In this document: positions 1 through 10,615 of the stretch, piece by piece
How positions within the stretch are numbered: position 1 is the stretch's first letter
Layout of the letters: each line of letters starts with the position of its first letter
From: Nemertoderma westbladi
Lineage: Eukaryota; Xenacoelomorpha; Nemertodermatida; Nemertodermatidae
Assembly: GCA_032718475.1 (NCBI GenBank)
Contig: JAUCBJ010009063.1
Location: 1-64,000 of the forward strand
DNA length: 64,000 nt
Direction: 5' to 3'
Translations under genes and position numbers: made by a program
The notes under the pieces: generated by a model
Told to the model about the DNA's origin: nothing
What the model saw: only the letters and a program-made list of their open reading frames with translations
Database searches by the model: none

Positions 1-140
1 CATCTTAAAGGACACTGGCCTTAAAGATGCGGATGATCTACCAAATGTCATGGGTGATAGGGAGTTGTGGCGGTGCAATTTTGTTGACAAGCCGGCACAG
101 CATTCTTAAAAATGCAGCATGCCGATCCTAGTAGTATGAC
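1..140 (+). pseudogene. LINE-A 3' end fragment
   Basis: The first 140 bases encode the C-terminal residues of the LINE-A polyprotein (ILKDTGL, ADDL, MGDRELWRCNFVDK, then a stop). They end with a short TAG-repeat tail around position 132-138. The same 3' end recurs at 1276-1440 (minus), 8050-8159 (plus), 47258-47505 (minus) and 58024-58137 (plus, mosaic), which defines the family end by internal comparison. The copy is cut by the window start, so how much lies upstream is unknown. It is a non-LTR retrotransposon remnant and not a host gene. Confidence 0.8.
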
Positions 141-428
141 ATGTATTTGACCTAACACCGATAGTGGCACACAGTAACTGATTGTACAGTTTTGGAATGT
201 GATTTAAGTTCCCACCAATCCATGTATCTCCACCATAAGTTAAAGCGGCCACCATGCAACTTAAATACCTTCATCTTTAACCAAAGTGGGCGCTATATTC
301 ATGTTTGGCCAAAAATGAGTAGTATTTCGTAATGTGTCTTTGCTTCTCACTAATATAAGTAATAATAGAGGCATTTAGGCCACCGTAATGGTTAATCGGA
401 GAACCAAGATATATGTATTCCATTCATA
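141..428. other. No gene seen
   Basis: Between the LINE-A tail and the next LINE-A segment I see no coding signal, repeat or RNA motif. The left edge of the next element is uncertain, so part of this stretch may be decayed endonuclease-coding sequence. Confidence 0.4.
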
Positions 429-1275
429 TACAGGAGCTACAGGAGCTCTATACAAGACTGTAATGCATTTACACTTCGACCCTTCTCCAGTTATCACCGC
501 CTTATTGTGGCCAAGGTAAGACTTAGTCTGCGTGCTAGCAGAACAATGAAATCTGCCTTGCCTCGGCATGACTGGTCCTCTCTGTTGCAACAGCCAAGTG
601 TGAGATCCAGCTTCACACTACAGCTGAGCAACAGGTATGAGGCTCTTGCCTCTGAGGCGGCAGATCACTGTGAGGGCTATACTGCCTTTACAGAAGCAGT
701 TAAGTTAGCAGCTGCAGAAACAGTTCCTGTATACCCTCGAAACAGGAAAAGGGCCCCCTGGACTGACAACAAAATTCAGAAGTGCCGAAATGACCTTCAT
801 AATGCGCAGAAAGAGTCACGACTCAAACAGACTACAGCGGCCAAGAATGCAGTTAAGGCTGCATCTAGGTCCCTGAACAGGCAGTACTCTGTTAATCTAC
901 AGGAGCTAATAAACCAACAGGTTGATGCCATCAATGATGCTGACGACAGCAGGCAATCATCCCAGGCATGGAAATCGATCAATTTACTTACTGGGCGGAA
1001 AAGCCAACCAACCACTAAGGCTGAATCACCAGCCGATCGCCTCAATGGGTGGAAAGCCCACTTTGAAAAGCTCCTCAATAATGACAGGGTATTGCCTGAT
1101 AACTTTATAGAAGTAAAAGTGTCTGAGTCTGTACTCCCAGATATTCCTATTGGCGATATCTCCTTTGCAGAAGTGAAGGCTGCTGCAAAGAGCATTAAGA
1201 CCAATCGTGCCAGTGGAGTAGAAGGTGTTCCCCCTGAGGTCTTTAAAATACCTGAGTGTTTAAAGCTCATCTATC
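429..1275 (+). pseudogene. LINE-A segment: end of endonuclease to start of RT
   Basis: One reading frame is open from about 429 to the end of the segment, with no ATG at its start (the first in-frame start-like codon is a GTG at 507), so it is an internal piece of a longer ORF. The stretch SSIQDC..YHRLIVAKVRLSL corresponds to the C-terminal end of an APE endonuclease, where the usual SDH motif has decayed to SYH. It is followed by the basic linker (KRAPWTDNKIQKCRNDL), then the region just before RT (RLNGWKAHFEKLL, ASGVEGVPPEVFK). The match stops at IPECLKLIYPILL, near 1270, where it meets the tail of an inverted LINE-A piece. Weaker copies of the same region lie at 9786-10200 and 11690-12087. 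Confidence 0.8.
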
Positions 1276-2742
1276 CCATACTACTACTACTAGGATCGGA
1301 TTGCTGCATTGCAGCTGCATTTTTAAGAATGCTGTGCCGGCTTATCGACAAAATTGCACCGCCACAACTCCCTATCACCCATGAGATTTGCTAGATCATC
1401 CGCATCTTCAAGGCCAGTGTCCTTTAAGATGCGTCTCAAGAAAGTCATGGGCTGTCCACCATGCTTATTCACTCCATGAGGCTGCCAAAGTACAAGATTA
1501 TGCACTGGCTGGTCCTCACGGCGAAAACAATGTCCTGCAAAGAGGAGGCGATTTTGTTCTAGTGTCAAGCTTGGGGGAACCAATGAGACACCTCCAATGT
1601 TATATAGTGTCTGGTTGGAGATGTGTGCATTGAACTTGACACAATGAACCCGGCGTAGCATTCTTGTGAATGTGCCGTCCAGAGATTTGGTGTCCTCAGC
1701 AGTTAGAGCCCAGCATGGACTCCCATAGAGGAGTACTGGAACTACTGCTGCTCTAAATAACCGGACCTTAAGTTTCCGATTAATTCTCGGTGACTTCCAA
1801 ATCCTGGAAAGCCTATTCAAGGCTGCCCATGCCTTTCCCTTACGTATTCGAAGGTCCTCACCTGACTTCCGGATCCATGATCCCAGGTAACAGAAGTCAT
1901 CCACATGCTCAAGCATACCATCTTTTGAGCTTATGCTCATCCAATCAGAGACTTGCTGAGGACTTTCAAAGTTAACTGTCAAAATTTTGGTCTTTCTGGA
2001 GTTAATAAAAAGACCAACACTAGAAGCAGCATGTTCTAATTAGCTGAGGAGCCGTTGGGCTCCCTCTAGTGATTCTGAGAGTACTCCTAAGTCATCAGCA
2101 AAGTCTAGATCAGTTAGGTACTTGGCAGGATTTCCTCGACTTCTGGTGCCAGTAGGTGGAGTTATCATCACCCCATCATCATTATGATGATCTAAGGACA
2201 TGCGTAGAACATAGTCAACAACAATTATGAACAAGAATGGTGCAAGTGTGTCTCCCTGGAGGACACCCCATAACACTTCAAATGGTTCTGTGTCACCGTC
2301 AACAGTAGACACAAATGTTGTCGAACCATCGTATACTGATCTGATTGCTGCAATAATTTCATCAGGAATCCCATATAATGAAAGTATGCTGAACATACGT
2401 GAGCGAGAGACTGAATCAAAGGCCTTGAAGAAGTCAACAAAGATAACAGCCAGATGCCTGTCTTTCTTTTTTGATAACTCTTCAATTATCCTTCTAAGTG
2501 CCAAAATGGGCTCCATGGTCCCACGACCTTTACGGAACCCATTCTGATTTCCACGGAGCAGTCTCTCAATGGGATCCCTGATGCGATTTAATAGAATTCT
2601 ATTGTATAGCTTTGCAGCAATCGAGATCAATGAGATTCCCCGAAAAGAACCATAGAGTGTTAGGTCCTTCTTGGGAACTGGCACCAACTTATTTGTTTTC
2701 ATTTCTTGTGGGACTCTTGTTGTACGGTACATGTCTACTATC
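1276..2742 (-). pseudogene. LINE-A RT to 3' end, inverted
   Basis: Read on the minus strand this encodes reverse transcriptase from MYRTTRVPQEM to the C terminus. Visible RT motifs are FVDFFKAFD, GVLQGDTLAPFLF and FADDLGVLS, followed by the thumb region (DFCYLGSWI, VVPVLLYGSPCWAL) and the family C terminus. The frame is continuous from 2732 to 1323 except for one in-frame TAA at 2038-2040. The element ends with a TAG-repeat tail (TACTACTACTAC on the plus strand near 1280). Its 5' truncation point abuts a family P MITE at 2743. Together with 429-1275 it covers the ORF almost without overlap, but in the opposite orientation. Confidence 0.85.
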
Positions 2743-3873
2743 GATGCTATAAATTCACATTTTCAGGTTTTCGAGGGCGCTGATTCTAATGGAATACATT
2801 TAAATATGCCAGATCATTGCTACTTGTATTTTTGGCGTAATTTGGCAAATTTGCTAGCACCAAATTTCGTACCCATCACCAAAAAGTACAAGTTTGCAAT
2901 GTCCAGTGCTGTTTTTATTGATTCCATCGGATTCAGGACCCTCATAAACCCGTATAACGCAAGAAACAAGGTGATACTATCTACTTATCAATTTGCATAT
3001 TTTCCAAAATTTGGTGCTGGCACAACAATTTTCACCCACCGGCGAAAAATACAAGTTTGAGAACTCTTATGAAATTTTTACTGATTCCATTGAATTCAGA
3101 ACCATCACAAACACGTATAATGCAAGAAACAAGGTGACACAATCAATTGATATATTTTATGGTTTTCAAAATTTGGTGCTAGCACCACATTTTGCACCCA
3201 CATCCGAAAAATACAAGTTTGAGATGTCTAGTTCAATAATTATATTTTCCATTGAATTCAGAACAGCCATAAACCTCTAAAACGCAAGAAATAAATTGTC
3301 ACAAGCAATTTTATCTATTGAATGGATTTTCAAAATTTCGTGCTGGCACTAAAATTTGCACACAGCACCGAAAAATACAAGTTTGATACGCTTGGTGCAA
3401 CTCGTATATATTTCATCGAATCCAGAACCCCAAAAAACCTCAATTGCGTAAAAAACAAGTTTCAAACAATCAATTTACAAAATTGACTTATTTCAAAATT
3501 TGGTGCTGGCACCAAATTTGGCACCCACCGAAAAAAACAAGTTTGAAATTTCTAAATCAATTTATATGAATTCCATCCAATTTCTAACACCAAAAAACCG
3601 GTGTAAATCAAAAATAGAGATGTTACAATTCATATTTATTGAAATGTAATTTTCAAAAAACGTCTCAAAAAAAGTGCCAAAAGTAGGGTTAAAAAATGGT
3701 GCTATAACTCGAAAAGTACCCAATATTTTTAAAAACGCCTCACTACTAGGAAGACAATAGATTTTTAGGAAAAGTCATAAAATTTCAGATTCCCAACTGC
3801 GTTTGTTTCAGAATTATAATAAAAAAACCACGGGGGGGTCATATTGACCCCCCCCCCCGGGTTTAATAGGGTT
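2743..3873 (+). mobile_element. piggyBac-like MITE, family P, copy 1 (5' truncated)
   Basis: This matches 33079-34225 nearly base for base but lacks the first 430 bp. It contains five imperfect units of about 162 bp, each with a palindromic core like GGTGCTAGCACC followed by ACAAGTTTG. The right end has the G-run, GTCATATTGAC and C-run block, then AATAGGG followed by TTTTAA, a slightly altered TTAA site. The small open frames inside come from the tandem units and are not proteins. It appears truncated at the LINE-A junction at 2742. Confidence 0.75.
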
Positions 3874-4195
3874 TTAAGCAACAGAACATCAAATTCTTCC
3901 AGCAAGCAACAATCGCAGTCTGAAGTAATCTAATACAATTGAAGGCCTTTCTATTTCAAATAATGATAGCGAAATACATGAACAAGATCAGCCTATTGAT
4001 CTTAATTTATTATTAATTAATTAATAATAGCCACCAGGGGTCATAAGCTGGAAATGAAATGAATACCGTACCCATCTTCTTTCTTTGACCTTTGGGAAAC
4101 ATTTTAAGCAGAAAAGCTAACATATCAATGTTTTGGAGACACTGGATAAGCAATGGGCAAGCCAAGTCAGCATTCATTATCTATTAATACTTTAT

Positions 4196-4290
4196 ATTTA
4201 TTCCTTTATATTTATTACTTTATATTATTTATTTATATATATATATATTTTATTTTATTCTATATATATATATATATATTTATTTATATT
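4196..4290. repeat. TA/TTTA microsatellite
   Basis: Imperfect TATA and TTTA repeats run for about 95 bp; simple sequence only. Confidence 0.8.
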
Positions 4291-5677
4291 ATATTCAAAT
4301 TTCGAGAAAATGAGGAGGGAGGGAGACCTTACTGGAACAATAATCGTCATGAATGATAAATATGACGTAAGTAAATCTAGTAACCAGATTATTTTACTGC
4401 TAATCAATTGTGATACTATTGGTGATAATCGAAATGGACGATAATTGAATCAACTCCACATATTTGAGTATTAGTATACTTGTTCAGTATAAAAATTAGT
4501 TTATATAAATGAATATAACTACAGTATTTACATTATACAAACCTGGGACTGATTGGAAATGAGAGACGGATTGACAAGGTTGGAATCGACAAACAAACAA
4601 CAAACACCAATAAAATGTGTCTCGAGTTAAACAACATGTTTCAGATAATTTGCAGTGAGGGTGGATAGTTGTTTACTTTTAGTGTTGTAAACAACAGATT
4701 CGTAATTCACCTGTGTGGAAATAGATTTGTAATCATAATTTGTAATTCTAATTAAATAATATCTTTGAGGTCTACTATATGAAATATATATAATATTAAT
4801 AAAAATATAAATAATTCAAACAAAAAAAACTACAGTGGTGGGGAGCGATTTGAATACAAATTAACATATAATTCTGTTATATTTCAGGTAAACATAAAGG
4901 ACAGAGTGCTGTAGGTTACGCTTACGGTTGATTTAATAAGTTAAAAATATGAAAACAATTCGAAATCAAATAAGATGGAGGTGAGAGATTTGAAAATAGA
5001 TATACATTAACGTTCACTTCTGTTATTTTTCAAGTACTCTTATTCCATATGTTTCGCAGTGAATTTACACTAACCCATGCTGCATCGGTAGCACGTAGGA
5101 TGAGTGAAATTCCCGTCGAAACGCTATGTAAATAAGTAAACATTGAACCATTTTATTATATTGACGTGGGGAATAAGAAAACTAAAAGAAATATACGTTA
5201 ATCTACACCTGTAAATAAATTGAAAATCAACCGTATAACACTGGAATTTACCAATTATCGGTATATTTTAGCATATTCTTAGTGATTAGAAGCATTTGGT
5301 ACAGGTTTATTATTTGTTAGTTTGACAACATGCGTCCTGTACATGTTAGGCCTACTGTAGCAAAATTCGCCGAGAGAAACAGCAAAACATACAGTATAAA
5401 TTAATTCATTAAAAGACTTCGTTTCTGTATAAACACCATTCTATCGCTTCTCAATTTTAAAGCATTTCTACCTTGTGTTGTGACGTGATTTATGTTGGTT
5501 ATTGGAGTGATTGAATGTCAAATGTGATGTGAATTGATGAATTTGGTAAATACAGTGTGTGTGGGTAATTCATCATTCACTACTGTGCATGCGGTATTTA
5601 TTGCAATCGTGCAGATGCAGCTAGCTCTAAAGGGCAAAGTGCGAATACTGATTTATGTCCATAAACTTTTAAATTTA

Positions 5678-5696
5678 CCCCCCCCCCCCCCCCCCC
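5678..5696. repeat. Poly-C run (19 nt)
   Basis: An uninterrupted C homopolymer, one of more than ten G or C runs in this window. Unlike several others it is not next to a TTAA site. Confidence 0.9.
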
Positions 5697-5917
5697 GACC
5701 TGTATCTTAAGCGCATTGTAGTGTACGACTTCCTATTCACAGTAAATCTGCGACATAAGCTATTGAGATTTATTTCGAATTATCCTTCAAATGTATCCCT
5801 TCTTCTACTGTAAACCGTATAAAGAAAATAATGTTCTTTTAGTTATGGAACCTCATTTACAAAACTTAGGTCTACCCCGCATTGAAAGACAAAGTAATGC
5901 AACGGTTGCCATGAAGA

Positions 5918-6467
5918 CCTTGATGCCTGCCTACCAGGGGGCCTACCACAAAAATAATGTACGAGAAAAAACTTAATATAAATAACATTATATAAATAAT
6001 AACATTACCTAACAAATAAACGTTAGGGCCTCCGCTCCGAGCCAGAGAGGAGTCCCCACTCCCCAGAACAAAAACCTAACTCTTAACAGAGAGACAAACC
6101 AAGCCATGTCAAGCTTTGGTACTGTACATTCAATTATATTTGATGGTCATCACTTAGTGTCAGTTAGTCAGTTCCCTTCCTACCTGTGGCTACTACTGAT
6201 ACTAGGTTAGCGAGCTCGGACAGTAGAAATGAGAAATGAGAAGGAAATGTCGTTGAAACATTCATTATTATCCGTGAAAGTTCAAAGTTGCATCTGGGAA
6301 AAATTAGCAATTCTTTATGAAAGTGTTAAATATTAAAATGGAAAATATTAAAATTAGCGTTGACCCTAACACTGGCATTAGAACTTAAAAACAATTTTAA
6401 TACGAAGGCCTCCTACAAAGTTATGAACTAGGGCCTCCCACAATCTAAATCCGGTCCAGCCTTGATT
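5918..6467. mobile_element. Possible decayed hAT-type MITE
   Basis: The right end CTAAATCCGGTCCAG resembles the inverted end of hAT elements (CAG-GCCGGAT type) with the usual GGGCCTCC block inside it. The 8-mers CCTTGATG (5918-5925) and CCTTGATT (6460-6467) could be a worn target-site duplication, which would place the element at 5926-6459. The left end is much less convincing. There is no coding sequence. Compare the clear hAT element at 34809-36168. Confidence 0.3.
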
Positions 6468-6489
6468 TAGTAGTACTTTGTACCAGTAG

Positions 6490-6990
6490 TATTAATCAAA
6501 AAGAGCAGGTGGCTGGTATAAAAGGCTTAAGAGAAAGCAGGAAATAAGCAGTGTTGAAAATAACATAAAAAACCCAGAACATCATGGGGCATCGATATAT
6601 TCCATATAGTTCCACCTGAGGTCTTCAGGAATACCAAATATTAAAAGTCTTGCAAATGTATCAAAAGAAAGCCAGGACTCGAGAATTGAAGATATTAGCT
6701 GATTCTAATCCCTAAAAACCTAGAACAGCATGGTATATTATGGGATTATTCTGATCTCAATAGGAATAAAGCTATTCAACCGAATCAGTCATCTGAATTA
6801 CATCAGTGCTCCGATTGCACTAGTAATCTAGAACTCTTGTTGAGTGGCAACCAGAATGATTTCTGTAAAGTTAGAGGTTCTTTGAAGCCAATTCAGGAAT
6901 ATTGAAGACACAGACCGCACATATTTTCATAATACTTCGGGCTTACGGGATTCTATACAATTATACACCATGACCCGTAATATAATGTCA
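6490..6990 (+). pseudogene. Decayed LINE-B-like RT fragment
   Basis: Across three frames the plus strand reads fragments in RT order: VPPEVF, LIP..N, LLSGNQNDFCKVRGSLKPIQ and finally ILRAYGI, which matches MLEILRAYGI in the LINE-B copy at 39758-40911. Several frameshifts and stops make it a fossil. Assignment to B over A rests mainly on the ILRAYGI segment. Confidence 0.55.
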
Positions 6991-7123
6991 TTTTCTGATG
7001 ACACGGACACCCCACCAAATTTTTCTACAAATCTTTATCATATTGCTTGAAATTTGAAACACAACTAGTTCAACTCACTGTGGTTGTTACCATGAAGCCG
7101 GAATTTTCTATTTCGCCTTTAAA

Positions 7124-7432
7124 TTTTTTTATAAGCGTTTTAAAAAAGTGTCTTTTGCGAAATCGCACCATCCGTATCATTGCCATTCTTCAAACTAGTC
7201 GTAATAGAAAGTATATCAATAGAAAGCTGGCGTTCCAAGGATTCCAAATATGTAACAATATCTTAATTTCATTGAGAAACAGCTGAGATATAGGCGTTTA
7301 AAGATTGCAAGAATTATCGATAGATATCGATAGATATGAAAAAAAATTACGACTAATGTGAAGAATGGCTACGATACAGAGGGTGCGATTTCGCAAAAGA
7401 CACTGTTTTAAAACGCTTATAAAAAAAAAATA
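7124..7432. repeat. Small fold-back repeat, about 80-bp arms
   Basis: The arm at about 7124-7206 (TTATAAGCGTTTTAAAA, GTGTCTTTTGCGAAATCGCA) is repeated inverted at about 7349-7432. The spacer of roughly 140 bp contains TATCGATAGATATCGATAGA. No protein is encoded. It looks like a MITE or fold-back element; no target-site duplication was identified. Confidence 0.65.
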
Positions 7433-7937
7433 TTATTATTGGTTACATTGACAAATTTAGTACTAAGTAGCCTGTATTAAAAACGATTAATTTGATGTTT
7501 GTTGGTATATATATATCGCTTTATCAAGCATAGACCCTATAATACGAATATAAATTAATTCACTCTTGAAAAAAATTTATAATTAGATTATAATTATTGT
7601 ATTACTATAAAGTTGACTTCATTAACGATTTCCTCACTCTGGAGATAACATGCGAGAAGGCACTCTTAATTATGAATTTGTACCCCCGCAACCCCCGCCC
7701 ACCCCCTAATGATAAAAACACAGTAACTAGAAATATTACTGCTGCATCAATAATAAACAGAAAAAAAAACCAGAGCCTACGGAAAGCCCATCTACACAGC
7801 CTGAATCTTCATTTAGGTCGGAAACTTGCCGGTCGGTAGTTTGAAACAAAGATTTCTTTATTCTTTTTCATTGCCCTATATAGCTGTTTTAATATTAATT
7901 TAAAAAATAATTAGGAGGAATTATAGTATATAATTAT
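7433..7937. other. No gene seen
   Basis: AT-rich sequence with a short C-rich patch near 7682-7708. An open frame at 7597-7839 has no recognisable features and is probably chance. Confidence 0.5.
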
Positions 7938-8159
7938 ATATAAATATTTAGTATTTACAAACAGGACATTGCTTTCGCCGTGAGGACTAGCCAGTGCATA
8001 ATCTTGTACTTTGGCATCCTCATGGAGTGAATAAGCATGGTGGATAGCCCATGACTTTCTTGAGACGCATCTTAAAGGACACTGGCCTTGAAGATGCGGA
8101 TGATCTAGCAAATGTCATGGGTGATGGGGAGTTGTGGCGGTGCAATTTTGTAGACAAGC
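7938..8159 (+). mobile_element. LINE-A 3' module with a non-LINE leader
   Basis: From GGACATTGCTTTCGCC (about 7964) the sequence is LINE-A 3' coding (MTFLRRILKDTGL, ADDLANVMGD, CNFVDK). Just upstream, ATTTAGTATTTACAAACA replaces the usual LINE-A sequence. The same replacement at the same breakpoint occurs in the inverted copy at 47258-47530. That shared chimeric junction suggests a derived non-autonomous subfamily. On the right it fuses directly to LINE-B sequence at 8160. Confidence 0.65.
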
Positions 8160-9428
8160 CATTTTGTAGAGAATCGCAGGTACTCTCACCAGATGGTGAA
8201 ACTGAGTTCCTCTCAATCCTGACTGGCGTGCTGCAAGGTGACATATCACATCAGTGCCATTACTATTTGTAATTGTACTGGATTACCTAATGACTGAATG
8301 AGGACGCCCATGAAGGGTGAAGATCTGGGATTCACACTTCAAGAATGCAGAAGTAGCAGATATCAGGCACCTATAGTCACAGACAATGACTTTGCGGATG
8401 ACATCACCCTGCTCTTTAATACGCTTAAAGATGTACAGCTTCTACTGACTCAAGTTGAGAGGGCTCTTAAAGGAGGTTGGATTGCATATAAATGCTACCA
8501 ATACCGAATTTATGACTTTTAATGTTGATGGAAACTTTACAAAGATCGATAATGGTTCCACAAAGTTCCACCTTGGTGTAGTGGTTGCATTGAATTCACA
8601 TCTCCCGTAGGTCGTGGGTTCGATCCTCACATGGGCCAGGGTAGTTTTCGTTTCGGCACGAATGCCTTAAAGGGACCAGCCAGGGCGCATCTCTGCCTTG
8701 CATCCTTAAGTGGTAGCTAAATGAGTACTGGAGTTTCCTCTGGGGAGTAAAGTTCTGGGGGGACCGCACTAGAAATAAGTCGTCAGACTTTGTGCGTAAT
8801 CCCTGGCCTAACAGCCGAAGAAAATTTACCTTTACTTTACTTTTGATAAAAATGAACAAAGGAAGGTTGATGACTTCCAGTACTTTGGGTCATGGATACA
8901 GGGTAGTAAAAAAACATAGAAGTTAGGAAAGCATAGACATGGGTAGCTCTATAAAAAATGGATACCATCTGAAAATCCGACCTCTCCAGGCACCTGAAGA
9001 CTAAGTTCTTGCGAGCCATCATAGTGGAAAGTGTACTTTTAAGCGGGGGTTAGATCTGGACACTGATGAAATCACTTGAACAACGAATTGATGGTTGCTA
9101 CACCAGACTACAAAGGGCAGCCCTAAACATCAGTTGGAGACAACACATGACAAAAGCCGAGCTCTATGCTACAAGACCACCTGTATCAACCACCATCCAT
9201 GAACGCAGATTTAGATTCAGTGGGCACTGCTATGCTAGAGAAGTAAAGACAAGGTCATACCAGATCTACGTTTCTGGCAACCAACACATGGAAAGCATAC
9301 CCGTGGATGACTGGCTACTGGCTATAACATATATAGACCAGCTTGAAAGGGATACTGAACGAAATGAATGAAATGAAATTGCGACAACTATGGAGAATCG
9401 GGAAGGCTGGTCGACCTAGTTAGTAGTA
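8160..9428 (+). pseudogene. LINE-B RT to 3' end, interrupted by a SINE
   Basis: LINE-B protein fragments run in order: QVLSPDGETEF, GVLQGD, DFADDITLL (catalytic aspartates intact), then after the SINE VDDFQYFGSWI, TKSLEQRIDGCYTRLQRAAL, ISWRQHMTKAELY and RFSGHCYAREVK, ending in QLERDTERNE. Multiple frameshifts and stops are present. The tail TAGTTAGTAGTAGTAAA at about 9417-9432 matches the TAG tail used by LINE-A. The copy is disabled. It shares its left junction with the LINE-A module at 8159. Confidence 0.75.
8566..8855 (+). mobile_element. tRNA-derived SINE inserted in LINE-B
   Basis: The 5' part has RNA polymerase III promoter boxes: A box TGGTGTAGTGG (8574-8584) and B box GGTTCGATCC (8617-8626), set in a tRNA-like arm. 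A body of about 200 bp follows, then a TTTAC-repeat 3' end (8826-8842). The 6-mer ACAAAG flanks it at 8560-8565 and 8856-8861. Removing one copy plus the SINE restores the LINE-B sequence around IDN..KVDDF, which supports a real insertion. It is not a functional tRNA gene, since the acceptor stem does not pair and the transcript would continue into the body. Confidence 0.8.
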
Positions 9429-9432
9429 GTAA

Positions 9433-9785
9433 ATATATTATGTATTTATTTATATACTTATTATGTGAATTATTTGGCTTTAATATATATATTTAGTAAA
9501 AACCTACCCAGCTTGCTTAATTGTATTTTACATTTTTAAGACAGGTGTCCATCATCTCACGACTTGCTGCCTGTCTTATTTATGCCCTACTAGAGAGAGA
9601 TCGACCAACAATTCTGTGAGACCCTTTCCTCCTGAGGCAAGTCTCAAGACTAGCCTCCATTAATACCCTAACACTGGAATCCCCAAACTGGGGGTGACAA
9701 GTCAAGCCGACTGCCTTGGCCTACAAGATTTGCCATGGCACTGTGGGTGTTCATGAGCACCGAATGAGGACTGTACTGTACAGTC
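9433..9785. other. No gene seen
   Basis: AT-rich sequence followed by about 230 bp of mixed composition (9540-9780) without recognisable coding. The latter could be decayed 5' sequence of the LINE-A copy that starts near 9786. Confidence 0.4.
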
Positions 9786-10200
9786 TGACAGTAGTACAGG
9801 AGCTCTCTACAGGACTGTATAGTATTTAGTCTACGCTCAATCACAAGTGATCATCACCTTATTGTAGCCATGGTAATTCACAGGATAATTAAGAAGAGCT
9901 AAGAAATCTTCCTTGCCACAGCATTATTGGTTCACTTTATTGCAACATTCCATTGTGAGATCCGGATTCACTCTGTCACAGCACATCACTGCGGGGGGAG
10001 CTAAGCTATACTGCCACCACAGAGACATTTTAGTACCATTCATGTATACCCAAAAAACAGAAAAAAAAAAATAGATCACAGAATTCTGAAGCGCAGAAAA
10101 GATCTCACAAAGGCACAGAAAGACTCACTGCTCAAGCAGACTATGGCAGCCAAAAATGCAGTTCAGTCCATGCATAGAAAAAGAAATAGAAAAATAGATT
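9786..10200 (+). pseudogene. Decayed LINE-A endonuclease end and linker
   Basis: The plus strand reads SSLQDC..SDHHLIVAMV, the endonuclease C-terminal end with an intact SDH motif. Further on it reads ILKRRKDLTKAQKDSLLKQT and AAKNAVQ, parallel to NKIQKCRNDLHNAQKESRL in the copy at 429-1275. Stops and frameshifts interrupt it. It ends near 10200 in unrelated AT-rich DNA. Confidence 0.65.
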
Positions 10201-10611
10201 GAAGTAAACGCTTGAAGAACCATCAATATTTATTGAAAATAAATTTTATTATTTAATCATTACACTAATCTTGCTTCTAACGTCATGTTTTCATTCTCTT
10301 GTCCCTCTTGTAATGGGGAATATGTTGGCGCACTATCCAACACCTGTTTGAATGCATTAGACTGCACCAGGGTATTTAAGCATTTCAAAGTAATTGCATG
10401 GCATTGGTGCTTGTTCTACAATAGCTTGAAATGTATTATATTCGCACTCACTGGCCCATTATCAACAAGCATCATCATTTATTTGGTGCAGGTTTGTGGT
10501 GCTACTTCCCAGTGGATAGTTACTGGTATATCTTTGTTTCATTCTCATTCCTTCTCCCTTTTGGACTTCATACTATAAATGTCATCACTTGGCTTGACCT
10601 CCTGAGAATGC
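10201..10611. other. No gene recognised
   Basis: Two overlapping open frames (10285-10578 and 10431-10664) give cysteine- and aromatic-rich peptides with no motif I recognise and no conserved neighbour. I treat them as chance. Confidence 0.4.
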
Positions 10612-10615
10612 CTAA

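Larger units (their letters stand above)
3876..5917. other. AT-rich intergenic DNA
   Basis: No gene is supported here. The stretch holds an AT palindrome near 4005-4028, a TA/ATTT microsatellite at 4196-4290 and a run of 19 C at 5678-5696. Short open frames in the microsatellite translate to tyrosine/isoleucine-rich low-complexity peptides and are not genes. Confidence 0.6.

Noticed and set aside
429-2742. Twin-priming 5' inversion of LINE-A
   Set aside because: The inverted part would have to precede the 3' part in the element's own direction; here the order is reversed.
5096-5140. Second hammerhead-like motif (GGATGAG ... CGAAAC)
   Set aside because: The core has at least two changes and the putative stem II does not pair.
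5791-5976. 61-codon open frame
   Set aside because: It is short, featureless and partly overlaps a candidate hAT MITE end.
8566-8640. Possible functional tRNA gene
   Set aside because: A and B boxes are present, but the acceptor stem does not pair and the unit is flanked by a SINE body, tail and duplication.
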